This document shows positions 37,046 through 46,402 of a stretch of 64,000 nt of DNA, one piece after another. The first letter of the stretch is position 1, and each line of letters starts with the position of its first letter. The DNA is taken from contig JBBODD010000001.1 of assembly GCA_038002745.1 (NCBI GenBank), positions 3,968,001 through 4,032,000 of the forward strand, read 5' to 3'. Source of the DNA: Bacillus sp. FSL H8-0547. Its GTDB lineage: Bacteria; Bacillota; Bacilli; Bacillales; Bacillaceae. The notes beneath the pieces are model-generated. The model had not been told where the DNA came from, searched no databases, and saw only the letters and a list, made by a program, of their open reading frames with translations. The position numbers and the translations under genes were made by a program.

Positions 37046-37525
37046 TCGTACATACCCTCCTCAATCATCTTCATTTAATCCTATGCTGGGCTAGTATGGT
37101 TTGTGCTGCTGCTTAAAAGGAATAAATAATAGGTACCGCCAATACATGAATCGGTATACTTCATTCTATGCGTGTACGCCCAGAAATGTGCCTAAAAATT
37201 TAAAAGAAAACCCAATTCCCGCTGTGCTGCAGGCATATAGGATAAAATCTTGTTCGTCCTATAAATATGATACAGCCGTTCATTTTAGTAGAGGTTTTCA
37301 GCAAAGGCGGGTTTGGCCTTTGCTGGCTGCGGTTTTATATATGATTATTTGGAACATAGTTTTGTTAGAGATTTTTACGGTTTTTTCACTGAAATCGTGC
37401 TGTTTCAATTCCTATTAGTTCAATTAACCGTTATTGAACAGCCAACGTGATTATTTAGAACATGATTTAAATTGATAATTGAATAAAAAAAATGTCCTTC
37501 CTGTTTTCACAGAAAGGACATTTTT
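37046..37525. other. Gene-free stretch between ymcA and cotE with hairpin and short direct repeat
   Basis: No convincing gene is present. A 105-residue plus-strand reading (37101-37418) has no ribosome site or known pattern. The stretch holds a 10-bp inverted repeat CAGCAAAGGC/GCCTTTGCTG (37299-37325) and a diverged direct repeat TGATTATTTGGAACATAGTT (37342-37361) versus TGATTATTTAGAACATGATT (37448-37467). cotE promoters are expected in the first 150 bases before 37045, but I could not fix their -35/-10. The ymcA terminator lies at its right end. Confidence 0.55.
37487..37523 (-). terminator. Terminator after ymcA
   Basis: Stem AATGTCCTT-CTGT/ACAG-AAAGGACATT with a tail of T's on the minus strand. 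Confidence 0.88.
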
Positions 37526-37960
37526 TCAGCTGCTGCAGGCTGAGCCGGGTGAGTTATTCACTTTTGAACCTGTTTCCCCGCTCAGAAGGTCTCCGCCTGT
37601 CGTGCGGATAATTTCGTCTGTTACATGATTTGATATTGTAACGGCGATCAGCTGGAGCAGATCATTTACTTCAACTTGAGATTCCTTGAACTCCTGAATG
37701 ATCGGAAGTTCATCGAGTTCTTCCTGAAGTTTGTCAATTTTGTCTTCTACTTGTTTAAGAGCTTCCTGCTTGCTGTAGTGCTGAAAATTGACTGCCTGTT
37801 TTTGAAGGCTTTTAATGCTTGCTACTTTTTCGCGGATTTTCTGATTCTCGTTAATTTGAGCTTCTGCTTTTTTGAAGAACTCAACTTCCTTTGTATCAGC
37901 TACCATTTGCGCCAATTCACGTGCTCTGGCCACGATTTCTTCTTTAGTATACACTGTCAT
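37526..37960 (-). CDS. ymcA: YmcA, subunit of the YlbF-YmcA-YaaT (RNase Y specificity) complex
   Basis: 144 residues, mostly long helices (Com_YlbF family), with FKKAEAQINENQKIREKVAS near the start. The C-terminus reads GDLLSGETGS..SPGSACSS; a cysteine near the end fits the Fe-S cluster linked to the complex in B. subtilis. The complex steers RNase Y (rny, 47317) to polycistronic mRNAs and supports competence, biofilm formation and sporulation. It follows miaB, as in B. subtilis. Confidence 0.93.
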   Translation of the reverse strand: MTVYTKEEIVARARELAQMVADTKEVEFFKKAEAQINENQKIREKVASIKSLQKQAVNFQHYSKQEALKQVEDKIDKLQEELDELPIIQEFKESQVEVNDLLQLIAVTISNHVTDEIIRTTGGDLLSGETGSKVNNSPGSACSS

Positions 37961-37964
37961 CCCC

Positions 37965-39494
37965 CTATTTCACCTCTATTGCTTCTTCTGCCATTTCCCC
38001 GTCTAAAGACCATGTTTTTGCTTTCGTAATCTTCACTTTTACAATCTCGCCGATGGCTGATTTTGGACCTCTGAAGTTTACAAGCTTGCTTTTTGATGTA
38101 TACCCGGCAAGCACTTCAGGGTTGTTTTTGCTTTCGCCCTCAACAAGGACTTCCACAACCTGTCCTTCATATTCCATCATTTTTTTCGCTGAGATCTCAT
38201 TAACCAGTTTGTTCAGTTTTTGCAGGCGTGCTTTTTTCACTTCCATCGGAACATTATCCTGCATTTTCGCTGCAGGCGTTCCTTCGCGCGGAGAGTAAAT
38301 GAACGTGTACGCACTGTCAAATTCCACTTCGCGGTACATAGAGAGCGTTTCTTCAAACTGCTCATCTGTTTCGTTCGGGAATCCGACGATGATATCCGTC
38401 GTTAAAGAAGCCGTTGGAATCGCTTCCTTGATTTTCTTGACGAGTGTCATATACTTTTCACGGTCGTATTTGCGCGCCATTAGCTTCAGCACTTCCGAGC
38501 TTCCAGACTGTACAGGAAGATGGATATGATCAAGAAGATTTCCGCCTTTTGCAAGGACCTCAATCAGATGATCATCAAAATCGCGCGGATGACTTGTTGT
38601 AAACCGGACACGGGCTACGTCAATCTTGCGGATTTCATCCATCAGATCGCCAAGTCCGTATTCCATGTCTTCAAAGTCTTTGCCGTATGCATTTACGTTC
38701 TGTCCAAGCAGGGTAATTTCTTTATAGCCGCTTGCTGCAAGCTGTCTTACTTCATGAATAATTTCTTCCGGACGTCTGCTGCGTTCTTTTCCGCGGGTGT
38801 ACGGAACGATGCAGTACGTGCAGAACTTATCGCAGCCGAACATAATGTTGACCCATGCTTTTATTTTGCCTTTGCGTTCGCGCGGCAGATTTTCAATCAC
38901 ATCGCCTTCTTTAGACCAGACCTCAATGACCATTTCTTTGGACATATAGGCATCGCTAAGAATATTCGGCAGGCGGTGAATGTTATGTGTGCCGAAGATC
39001 ATGTCCACATGCTGATGCTTTTTCATAATCCGGTTAACAACCGATTCTTCCTGGGACATGCATCCGCAGACGCCGATCAGAAGGCCCGGTCTTTCGCGTT
39101 TCAGCGCTTTTAAGTGGCCGATTTCGCCAAACACTTTGTTTTCTGCATTTTCACGGATGGCACATGTATTTAAAAGAATCACATCAGCATCTTCTGCTGC
39201 GGCTGTTACTTCATATCCAAGTGCAGTAAAAATCCCGGCCATTACTTCCGTATCGTGCTCGTTCATTTGACAGCCGTACGTTCTGATCAGGAATTTCTTT
39301 CCGTTGCCGAGGCCTCTGAATTCTTCTGAGATTTTAAAATCATTTTGATATTTCACTTCTTCTTTACCGCGTTTTTTAGCATCCTTTAAAGAAGGAGGCA
39401 TGTACACGGCCTGGAAATACTTGCTGTAATCCTTCTCGGATTTTTTGTCCGAAGGCGTTACCTGCGTGCTTTCCAGACGCTGCTTTTCATTCAT
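37965..39494 (-). CDS. miaB: tRNA-2-methylthio-N6-dimethylallyladenosine synthase MiaB
   Basis: 509 residues from the ATG at 39494, the same as B. subtilis YmcB; GAAAGGAGA lies upstream. Three parts: an N-terminal cluster domain with YGCQMN and [12 protein letters not shown]; the radical-SAM core with [20 protein letters not shown] (CxxxCxxC); and a C-terminal TRAM domain ([19 protein letters not shown]). The enzyme adds a methylthio group to i6A37 made by MiaA. It is followed closely by ymcA. Confidence 0.97.
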   Translation of the reverse strand: MNEKQRLESTQVTPSDKKSEKDYSKYFQAVYMPPSLKDAKKRGKEEVKYQNDFKISEEFRGLGNGKKFLIRTYGCQMNEHDTEVMAGIFTALGYEVTAAAEDADVILLNTCAIRENAENKVFGEIGHLKALKRERPGLLIGVCGCMSQEESVVNRIMKKHQHVDMIFGTHNIHRLPNILSDAYMSKEMVIEVWSKEGDVIENLPRERKGKIKAWVNIMFGCDKFCTYCIVPYTRGKERSRRPEEIIHEVRQLAASGYKEITLLGQNVNAYGKDFEDMEYGLGDLMDEIRKIDVARVRFTTSHPRDFDDHLIEVLAKGGNLLDHIHLPVQSGSSEVLKLMARKYDREKYMTLVKKIKEAIPTASLTTDIIVGFPNETDEQFEETLSMYREVEFDSAYTFIYSPREGTPAAKMQDNVPMEVKKARLQKLNKLVNEISAKKMMEYEGQVVEVLVEGESKNNPEVLAGYTSKSKLVNFRGPKSAIGEIVKVKITKAKTWSLDGEMAEEAIEVK

Positions 39495-39667
39495 GTAAAA
39501 CAGTCTCCTTTCAGGCCTTTCAAACCGTCTCACTCAGGGTGAGAGTATACCAATTTTATAGTATATCTGTTCTTAAAGAACAAAACAATAAAATATTCAG
39601 AAAGGACATACGTCTATAGTAAATGATTGAGAAAAAAAAGAAAAGCAGGGCTTCTGACTGCGGCAAA

Positions 39668-39693
39668 AAAAGAGAGGCTGCGAGCCTCTCTTT
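39668..39693 (-). terminator. Terminator after kbl
   Basis: Stem AAGAGAGGCT/AGCCTCTCTT with a 3-base loop; a T run follows on the minus strand. Confidence 0.9.
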
Positions 39694-39697
39694 TCGA

Positions 39698-40876
39698 TTA
39701 CTTAAGGATGTTCAGCTCTTTTGCCGCTTTTTCAAAAATGTCCAGTGCCTGCTGAAGCTCTTCGGTTGAGTGCTCAGCTGTGACGATTGTGCGTACGCGG
39801 GCCTGCCCTTTTGCAACTGTAGGGAATGCGATTCCCTGAGCAAAGACGCCGTATTCTCTCAGTTTATCAGAGAATTGATGAGACAGCGCTTCATCACCGA
39901 CAATGACAGGCGTAACCGGAGTTTCGCTTTTCCCGGTGTCAAAACCAAGATCTTCAAGACCCTTTTTGAAAAACTTTGCATTCTCCCAAAGCTTGTCAAT
40001 CAGCTCAGGCTCTTCAAGCAATACATTGATTGCTTCCATGCATGCTGCTGTGACAGCAGGAGGATGAGATGTGCTGAATAAGAACGGGCGTCCTTTTTGA
40101 ATAAGGTAGTCAATCAGCGTTCGTGTACTTGCGACGTATCCGCCAAGAACTCCTACCGCTTTGCTTAATGTTCCCACCTGAATATGTACACGTCCGTCAA
40201 GACCAAAATGATTAACTGTGCCGCGGCCATTTTTGCCGAGTACACCTGAAGCATGCGCATCATCAACCATAACGAGGGCGTCATATTTTTCAGCAAGCTC
40301 GACAATCTCCGGAAGCGGAGCGATATTGCCGTCCATTGAGAAAACACCGTCTGTCACAATGATGCGGACACGGAAGTCTGCTGATTCTTTCAATGCGCGT
40401 TCAAGGTCAGCCATATCCACGTGATTATACACTTTGCGGGCTGCTTTAGTCAGTCTGATGCCATCAATGATGGATGCATGGTTTAAAGCATCAGAAATGA
40501 CCACATCTTCTTTTGTCAGAATAGAAGACAGCACGCCCTGGTTTGTTGTAAAACCGGACTGAAACACAAGCGCTGCTTCCGTATGCTTAAACTCGGCAAG
40601 CTTTTGCTCAAGCTCTTCATGCATGGAGAATGTTCCTGCGATTGTTCTGACCGAGCCAGTTCCGGCCCCGTATTTTTGGGCAGCTTCTACTGATGCTTTT
40701 ACAAGTCTTGGATGTGTGGTGAGCCCAAGATAGTTGTTTGAAGAAAGCTGAATCAGTTCTTTTCCTCCGATAACGACTTTTGACTTTTGATCAGATTCGA
40801 GCGGAATCAATTTTCGGAACGTCCCGTTTTGTTTCATTTCATCAAGTTCTGCCTGTAAGTATTCAAACCCTTTCAT
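39698..40876 (-). CDS. kbl: Glycine C-acetyltransferase (2-amino-3-ketobutyrate CoA ligase)
   Basis: 392 residues; two ATGs in a row, and the second (40876) has better spacing to GGAGGGG. PLP enzyme of the alpha-oxoamine synthase family: [29 protein letters not shown] (Asp contacts PLP), and the PLP Lys in [14 protein letters not shown] (about residue 240). It cuts 2-amino-3-oxobutyrate with CoA to glycine and acetyl-CoA, the second step after Tdh, whose gene lies 22 bases upstream in the same operon. Confidence 0.95.
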   Translation of the reverse strand: MKGFEYLQAELDEMKQNGTFRKLIPLESDQKSKVVIGGKELIQLSSNNYLGLTTHPRLVKASVEAAQKYGAGTGSVRTIAGTFSMHEELEQKLAEFKHTEAALVFQSGFTTNQGVLSSILTKEDVVISDALNHASIIDGIRLTKAARKVYNHVDMADLERALKESADFRVRIIVTDGVFSMDGNIAPLPEIVELAEKYDALVMVDDAHASGVLGKNGRGTVNHFGLDGRVHIQVGTLSKAVGVLGGYVASTRTLIDYLIQKGRPFLFSTSHPPAVTAACMEAINVLLEEPELIDKLWENAKFFKKGLEDLGFDTGKSETPVTPVIVGDEALSHQFSDKLREYGVFAQGIAFPTVAKGQARVRTIVTAEHSTEELQQALDIFEKAAKELNILK

Positions 40877-40897
40877 CATAGCCCCTCCAGTTCATGT

Positions 40898-41938
40898 TTA
40901 AGGATGTAATACGACTTTACCACAATTTCCTTCGATCATTAAATTGAAGCCTTTTTCAAAGTCTTCAAGCGGGAAGTGATGGGTAATCAGCGGCGTGACA
41001 TCAACCTGGCCTGATTTTAAAAGACGCGAAACCTGCTGCCATGTTTCATACATTTTTCTGCCTGTTATGCCCTGTACGGTTATACCTTTAAATACAATAT
41101 CATTCGTAACATCAATCTCTACAGGCCGGACCGGGAGACTTAAAATGGACACACGGCCGCCGTTTGTCACCATCTTGAACCCCTGATCCATCGCAGCCGG
41201 GTGGCCGGACATTTCGCACACAACATCGACGCCATTTCCGTCGGTCAATTCGCTGATTCTTTCAAGCGGATTCTCATCCTTGGAATTGATGACGGCTGTT
41301 GCTCCCATTTCTTTTGCAAGATTCAACCTGTAGTCATTTAAATCGAGCGCAATCACCTGTGATGCTCCTGCAGCTTTTGCAACGCCTGCTGCCATGATGC
41401 CGATCGGACCGCAGCCAATAACAGCGACGCTTTTGCCTGCTACATCACCGGCAAGGACAGTATGTACGGCATTTCCCATCGGCTCCTGTATGGACGCTGT
41501 ATCAAACGGCATTTCCTTCGGATTTTTCCAGAGGTTAACTGCCGGAAGCGCCACGTATTCTGCAAAACAGCCGTCTGTGTCGACGCCGATAATCTTCGTA
41601 TTTTTACAGATATGATAGTTTCCTGTCAGACATTGCGGACATTCGTAGCATACAAGGTGCGTTTCAGCAGAAACAAAATCTCCAACCTCAACGTTTGTCA
41701 CTTTGCTTCCAACCTGCGCAACCTCTCCGGAGAATTCATGGCCAAAAACATATGGAGGATTTACACGGCTTTCCGACCAGGCATCCCACGTATAAATATG
41801 AACATCTGTCCCGCAGATGGACGTAGCTTTTACTTTAATCAGTACTTCGTGATCGTTAATCTGAGGAATATCCACCATTTTCAGCTCGGCTCCAAATCCT
41901 CTGTGATGCTTCACAACCGCTTTCATTTTTCCATTCAC
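40898..41938 (-). CDS. tdh: L-threonine 3-dehydrogenase
   Basis: 346 residues from a GTG at 41938, with GGGAG 8 bases upstream; B. subtilis Tdh has 347. It is a medium-chain zinc dehydrogenase: catalytic zinc at CGTDVH and GHEFSG, structural zinc at CYECPQCLTGNYHICKN (four cysteines), and NAD binding at GCGPIGIMAAGVAKAAG. It oxidises threonine to 2-amino-3-oxobutyrate for Kbl. Upstream is korB with its own terminator, so tdh-kbl form a separate operon. Confidence 0.96.
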   Translation of the reverse strand: MNGKMKAVVKHHRGFGAELKMVDIPQINDHEVLIKVKATSICGTDVHIYTWDAWSESRVNPPYVFGHEFSGEVAQVGSKVTNVEVGDFVSAETHLVCYECPQCLTGNYHICKNTKIIGVDTDGCFAEYVALPAVNLWKNPKEMPFDTASIQEPMGNAVHTVLAGDVAGKSVAVIGCGPIGIMAAGVAKAAGASQVIALDLNDYRLNLAKEMGATAVINSKDENPLERISELTDGNGVDVVCEMSGHPAAMDQGFKMVTNGGRVSILSLPVRPVEIDVTNDIVFKGITVQGITGRKMYETWQQVSRLLKSGQVDVTPLITHHFPLEDFEKGFNLMIEGNCGKVVLHP

Positions 41939-42109
41939 AAAGAACACTCCCTGCTTAAAAAACTGCTTAATACGTTATCATAGTTGAAGTTTATCATCCT
42001 TGAAAAGCAGTGTAAAGATGGGTGTCCTCTTCAAAAAGACACTTGCACACACTCGGAAAAAAGTGCAGAAAAAGTTTTGCAAACGAGTTTGATCTGACTC
42101 AAAAACACT

Positions 42110-42140
42110 TAAAAACGCCTATCCGGAGATAGACGTTTTC
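42110..42140 (-). terminator. Terminator after korB
   Basis: Stem AAAACGCCTATC/GATAGACGTTTT with one mismatch; the minus strand ends in TTTT. Confidence 0.75.
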
Positions 42141-42144
42141 TGGC

Positions 42145-43011
42145 TTACATAAATTCGGCAAGAAGTTCGTTAAACTTCTCTTCGCTGATTTTCAGGTCTG
42201 CATGAGACAGCGGCTCTTCGCTGTAATTGTGAACGAGCTCCTGATAGGACGGCTGATTGGCATTCTGGTAAATCAGTCCTGTTACAAGACCGTTTTTCTC
42301 CATCAGCGTCTGCATGGCCTGCATCCGGTTAGAAGGATCATATCCTTCGATGTCTGCAAGCTTTGTGAGATTTTCCTTGAACCAGTCATACGTGTTGATT
42401 TTGTTGTACGTTACGCAAGGGCTGAATACATTGATCAGCGAGAAGCCTTTATGTTTAATTCCCGCTTCAATAATGGCTGTCAAGTCTTTTAAGTCGGTTG
42501 AAAAGCTCTGGGCCACAAACGTTGCACCTGCTGTAAGAGCCATTTCCATAACAGAAAGAGAAGATTCTATGGACCCTTTAGGTGTACTCTTCGTTTTGAA
42601 TCCGACATCGCTTCGCGGTGATGTCTGGCCTTTTGTCAGGCCGTAGATCTGATTGTCCATCACGATATAAGTGACATCAATGTTTCTTCTGATCGCATGA
42701 ATGGTATGTCCCATGCCGATGGCAAACCCGTCGCCGTCACCGCCGGAGGCGATAACCGTCAAATCTTTATTCGCCATTTTAACGCCCTGGGCGATCGGGA
42801 GGGAGCGGCCGTGAATGCCGTGGAACCCATACGCATTAATATATCCTGAAATACGTCCGGAACATCCGATGCCTGATACAACGGCAAGCTGATCCGGCTC
42901 AAGGCCTGCATTTGCGGCAGCGCGCTGAATGGCAGCCTGCACGGAGAAGTCTCCGCAACCCGGACACCAGTTTGGTTTTACATTATTTCGAAATTCTTTA
43001 AATGTCGCCAT
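42145..43011 (-). CDS. korB: 2-oxoacid:ferredoxin oxidoreductase, beta subunit
   Basis: 288 residues. It carries thiamine-diphosphate binding: NWCPGCGDFSVQAAIQRA at the start, GIGCSGRISGYINAYGFHGIHGR, and GGDGDGFAIGMGHTIHAIRRN (GDG...). It works with the alpha subunit just upstream to oxidise a 2-oxoacid (probably 2-oxoglutarate) with CoA and reduce ferredoxin. Its ATG follows the korA stop with no gap, so the two are translationally coupled. In B. subtilis this position (between spoVS and tdh) has no such genes as far as I recall. Confidence 0.92.
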   Translation of the reverse strand: MATFKEFRNNVKPNWCPGCGDFSVQAAIQRAAANAGLEPDQLAVVSGIGCSGRISGYINAYGFHGIHGRSLPIAQGVKMANKDLTVIASGGDGDGFAIGMGHTIHAIRRNIDVTYIVMDNQIYGLTKGQTSPRSDVGFKTKSTPKGSIESSLSVMEMALTAGATFVAQSFSTDLKDLTAIIEAGIKHKGFSLINVFSPCVTYNKINTYDWFKENLTKLADIEGYDPSNRMQAMQTLMEKNGLVTGLIYQNANQPSYQELVHNYSEEPLSHADLKISEEKFNELLAEFM

Positions 43012-44748
43012 TTAGAACAACTCCTTGCATTTTGAATGAACTTCATGCGGCAAGAGCGGATTTCCATCGTATTTTAAGATCGAGGAAATTTTCTCTGCAT
43101 GGCCGACATTCATTTTGATCAGGCTGGCAAGCTGGCCAGTCGCGTTGTTTTCGACTACAACGACTTTTTTTGCTGCCTTAACAAGCGGAAGCATTTCATC
43201 TGCCGGGAATGGATGAAGAAGGCGGACATGTGCGTGATTTGCTTTCACGCCGTCCTTTTCAAGGCGTACCATTGCCTCTTCGATTGTTCCTCTCGTTGAG
43301 TTAAAGCCGACAAATAAAACATCTGGTTCAGGGTGAATCAGATTCTGATGAACAGGCGTATCAAACCTCATGGCTGAAAGCTTTCTGAGACGTTTGTCCA
43401 TCTGGGCTTTCCGGTTCGTTGCCACTTCTGAAGGCTTTCCTGTCTCATCATGCTCAACACCTGTCACGTGGTGAATGCCGTTCTTCATACCTGGCAGAAC
43501 ACGCGGAGAAACGCCGTCATCTGTCACTTCAAAGCGTTTGAAATATCCTTTGTTTTCGATTTCCGGAAGTTCTTCCTGAACGAGCTTGCCGCGGCGGATC
43601 TGAATTTTATCATAGTCTAACGGTTCGACCGTCTGTTTGCCCAGTGACAGTTGAAGGTCTGTGAGAAGGATGACCGGACACTGGTATTCCTCTGCAAGGT
43701 TGAAGGCTTCGATGGTATCATAAAAAGCTTCCTGAACCGTACTTGGCGCCATCACAATCTTAGGGATCTCCCCGTGTGTTCCGTAAATCATGGCCATCAG
43801 ATCTGACTGTTCCTGCTTAGTCGGAAGACCTGTACTCGGGCCTCCGCGCTGCGTATCCACGATGACAAGCGGCTGTTCGGTGATACCGGATAATCCGATT
43901 GCCTCCATCATTAATGACAGTCCAGGCCCTGCTGAAGCAGTCAGTGTCCGTGTTCCGGCATAGTTTGCTCCGATCGCCATTGTACATGCGGCAATTTCAT
44001 CCTCAGTCTGAATGACCGTTCCGCCAAAATCAGGCAGCTTTTTAATTAAGTATTCCATAATTTCAGAAGCCGGAGTAATCGGATAGGCAGCCATAAACCG
44101 GGCCCCGCCTGCTACAGCACCGAGTGCAATGGCATCATTTCCGATCATAAACATGCGCTTGTTTCCGTCTGCTTTTTCAAGGTACAGATCATCGCGGTCA
44201 AACTGCAGCTCCTGTTTCATGTAACTTGAGCCTTTTGCAATGGCCTCAAGGTTCTTCTCGACAATCTGCTGGCCTTTTCTTCCGTAGATCTCCTGAACAA
44301 CATTCTGGAACTGTTCTGTTCCAAGGTCAAGAACCGCACTTGTTGCGCCTATCGCTACCATGTTTTTCATCAGAGACGTTCCAAGCTCTGTTGCAATCTC
44401 TGTAAATGGAACAGAATAAAGGACAGCGCTGCAGTCATCCGGAATAGTCGGATTAAATTTTGAATCTGCAATCACAAGCCCGCCTTTGCGAAGCTCATAC
44501 ACATTCACATCAATCGTTTCCTGGTCAAAAGCTACTAATATATCAAGGTCATCGGATATAGCGCGGACTTGGGTTGTGCTTACGCGAATTTTATTGTTCG
44601 TGTGGCCGCCCTTGATTCGGGATGAAAAATGGCGGTACCCATACAAATAATATCCCATTCTATTTAAAGCAATTGAAAAGACTTCACCTGTACTTTCAAT
44701 ACCTTCGCCCTGCTGTCCTCCAACTTTCCATGAAAGTTGACTGATCAT
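43012..44748 (-). CDS. korA: 2-oxoacid:ferredoxin oxidoreductase, alpha (fused gamma-alpha) subunit
   Basis: 578 residues in two joined parts: residues 1-185 are the gamma domain (WKVGGQQGEGIESTGE and HFSSRIKGGHTNNKIRVST), and the rest is the alpha domain (FMAAYPITPASEIMEYL, TASAGPGLSLMMEAIGL, RGGPSTGLPTKQEQSDL). No 4Fe-4S ferredoxin domain is present, so this is the two-subunit OFOR type with the cluster in the beta subunit (CPGC). Ferredoxin is the likely acceptor. It starts the korAB operon after a 190-base gap from the dipeptidase gene. Confidence 0.92.
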   Translation of the reverse strand: MISQLSWKVGGQQGEGIESTGEVFSIALNRMGYYLYGYRHFSSRIKGGHTNNKIRVSTTQVRAISDDLDILVAFDQETIDVNVYELRKGGLVIADSKFNPTIPDDCSAVLYSVPFTEIATELGTSLMKNMVAIGATSAVLDLGTEQFQNVVQEIYGRKGQQIVEKNLEAIAKGSSYMKQELQFDRDDLYLEKADGNKRMFMIGNDAIALGAVAGGARFMAAYPITPASEIMEYLIKKLPDFGGTVIQTEDEIAACTMAIGANYAGTRTLTASAGPGLSLMMEAIGLSGITEQPLVIVDTQRGGPSTGLPTKQEQSDLMAMIYGTHGEIPKIVMAPSTVQEAFYDTIEAFNLAEEYQCPVILLTDLQLSLGKQTVEPLDYDKIQIRRGKLVQEELPEIENKGYFKRFEVTDDGVSPRVLPGMKNGIHHVTGVEHDETGKPSEVATNRKAQMDKRLRKLSAMRFDTPVHQNLIHPEPDVLFVGFNSTRGTIEEAMVRLEKDGVKANHAHVRLLHPFPADEMLPLVKAAKKVVVVENNATGQLASLIKMNVGHAEKISSILKYDGNPLLPHEVHSKCKELF

Positions 44749-44938
44749 GTGCCTTACACCCCTTCTTAAGAAACACTCATATATTTTTTGCTCTGTTTAG
44801 AGCTGATACACTTCGTCAGATTATGTACTAAACGTTACAATTGTAGAACGATAAAGAGAAAAAAACAAGCGTTTCAGGCAAATAAACCTGTTTTCGCCGC
44901 GAATTTATTTGATTTTTTCAAATCTTCCATCTATTGTG

Positions 44939-45856
44939 TCAGAATGAAATCGCATTGATAAAATTAAGGCAAAGAAATTTTTCCGTCTGTCTTTCCGAAT
45001 AGTGCCTCAGAAGCGTGTTTACGAGATAAGGATATTGCTCATACCCTTCAAGACCCTCTACCGTTTCGTCAATTCCGTCAAAATCCGAACCGAATCCTAC
45101 CGCATCTTCCCCTACAATGCCAACAATATAATCAAGATGATTCAATATGTGCTTCATGCCGGCTTGTGCATGGGACGCCGTAAACTGCGGAACAAATGTA
45201 ATCCCGATGATTCCCTTTTTTTCAGCGACCGCCTTCAGCTGATCTTCTTTTAAATTCCTCGGGTGCGGACAGAGAGCGTAGGAATTGGAATGGCTTGCTA
45301 CCGGATAGTCCGCCAGTTCAATGACATCCCAGAAACTTCTCTCAGACAAATGGGAAACGTCCGTCCACATTTTATACGCATTCAGTTTTGAAACTGCATG
45401 CCTTCCAAAAAAGGTAAGTCCCGCATTCCTTGTTTCGAGCGCGCCGTCTGCAAGCAGGTTTGCAAAATTCCAGGTAAGCCCGGCTGCTCTTACACCCAGA
45501 TGATAAAAAACAGACAGCATTTGAAGATCATGGCCGATGGGTTCCAATCCTTCAAGTGTCAGGATGGCCCCGATTTCATCTTCCTTCAGGAGGTCTGCAT
45601 CCTGCTTTGTTTTGATCAGCCTGATTTTTTCATAGCGTTCAAGAATGCGCTCGTGAAAAATGGCAGCCTGTGCAAGCGCGCATTCTTTTTTATTAACTGC
45701 CTCTACTGGCACAAAAATAGCAAAGCACTGAATTTTCGCTCCAAATCTGAAGAGCTTCTCAATGGTTACGTGAAGATTCAAATCGTTCCATTCGCTCTTT
45801 TCAGGATCTTTCCAAAGCTTATACAGCAGATCACAATGAGCATCAAAGATACGCAT
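44939..45856 (-). CDS. Membrane-dipeptidase family (M19) peptidase
   Basis: 305 residues. All metal ligands of the renal-dipeptidase family are seen: FDAHCDLLYKL (His, Asp), LTLEGLEPIG (Glu), DVSHLSERSFWDV (His), ASHSNSYALCPHPRNL (His and substrate Arg) and GFGSDFDGID (Asp). There is no signal peptide, so it probably works in the cytoplasm on dipeptides. The C-terminal end LCLNFINAISF is weaker than the usual GGNFLRV ending. It lies between spoVS and korA, on the same strand. Confidence 0.88.
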   Translation of the reverse strand: MRIFDAHCDLLYKLWKDPEKSEWNDLNLHVTIEKLFRFGAKIQCFAIFVPVEAVNKKECALAQAAIFHERILERYEKIRLIKTKQDADLLKEDEIGAILTLEGLEPIGHDLQMLSVFYHLGVRAAGLTWNFANLLADGALETRNAGLTFFGRHAVSKLNAYKMWTDVSHLSERSFWDVIELADYPVASHSNSYALCPHPRNLKEDQLKAVAEKKGIIGITFVPQFTASHAQAGMKHILNHLDYIVGIVGEDAVGFGSDFDGIDETVEGLEGYEQYPYLVNTLLRHYSERQTEKFLCLNFINAISF

Positions 45857-45893
45857 AAGAAATCAACTCTTCTCCGGCAAGGCCTTATTTATG

Positions 45894-45932
45894 AAAAAAC
45901 AAGCCTGCTTGCGTATCCCGCAAACAGGCTGT
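45894..45932 (-). terminator. Terminator after spoVS
   Basis: Stem AGCCTGCTTGCG/CGCAAACAGGCT with one mismatch, followed by TGTTTTTTC on the minus strand. Confidence 0.85.
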
Positions 45933-45944
45933 ACTCTTCTCTAT

Positions 45945-46205
45945 TTAACGAGGCTCAATAATTAATTTTATCGCAGTACGCTCTTCACCATCAATGAGAA
46001 TATCCGTAAATGCGGGTATGCAGATCAGGTCAACGCCGCTCGGGGCAACAAATCCCCTGGCAATGGCTACAGCTTTTACGGCCTGATTAAGGGCGCCTGC
46101 GCCAATGGCCTGTATCTCGGCAGCTCCTCTTTCCCGCAGAACGCCTGCAAGAGCCCCCGCTACGGAGTTAGGATTGGACTTTGCTGAAACTTTTAATATT
46201 TCCAT
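45945..46205 (-). CDS. spoVS: Stage V sporulation protein S
   Basis: 86 residues from the ATG at 46205, with AAGGGGGAT upstream. The sequence MEILKVSAKSNPNSVAGALA and GAGALNQAVKAVAIARGFVAP is practically identical to SpoVS of other Bacillus. It is an Alba-like small protein that affects septation and coat and cortex formation. In B. subtilis it depends on sigma-H; I could not fix that promoter here. The gene follows ymdB. Confidence 0.97.
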   Translation of the reverse strand: MEILKVSAKSNPNSVAGALAGVLRERGAAEIQAIGAGALNQAVKAVAIARGFVAPSGVDLICIPAFTDILIDGEERTAIKLIIEPR

Positions 46206-46367
46206 TTCTAGAATCCCCCTTGTTTTCAATAGATCGTGAATGTACATTGGATCGTGTATTACCGGATCTGTTCGGAGGGCTCATCCCCTTTATGAGCCTT
46301 CTAAACCTCTTATACAGTCATTCCATTGATACTATATTCACTAGAGGGAAAGAGTATTCCTGCTTGT

Positions 46368-46401
46368 TCATTTATTTTTTCTAAAATTTCAAAATAAATG
46401 A
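46368..46401 (-). terminator. Weak AT-rich hairpin after ymdB
   Basis: TCATTTATTTT (46368-46378) and AAAATAAATGA (46391-46401) are exact complements, directly after the ymdB stop. AT-rich, so weak as a terminator. Confidence 0.4.
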
Positions 46402-46402
46402 T

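Noticed and set aside
37101-37418. A 105-residue plus-strand reading frame in the gap before cotE
   Set aside because: It has no ribosome binding site, odd composition (many Cys and aromatic residues) and no recognisable domain, so it is most likely chance.
44939-44990. A frameshift at the end of the dipeptidase gene
   Set aside because: The C-terminus is unlike the usual family ending, but all metal ligands are upstream and the other frame gives no better match, so a real divergent end is more likely.
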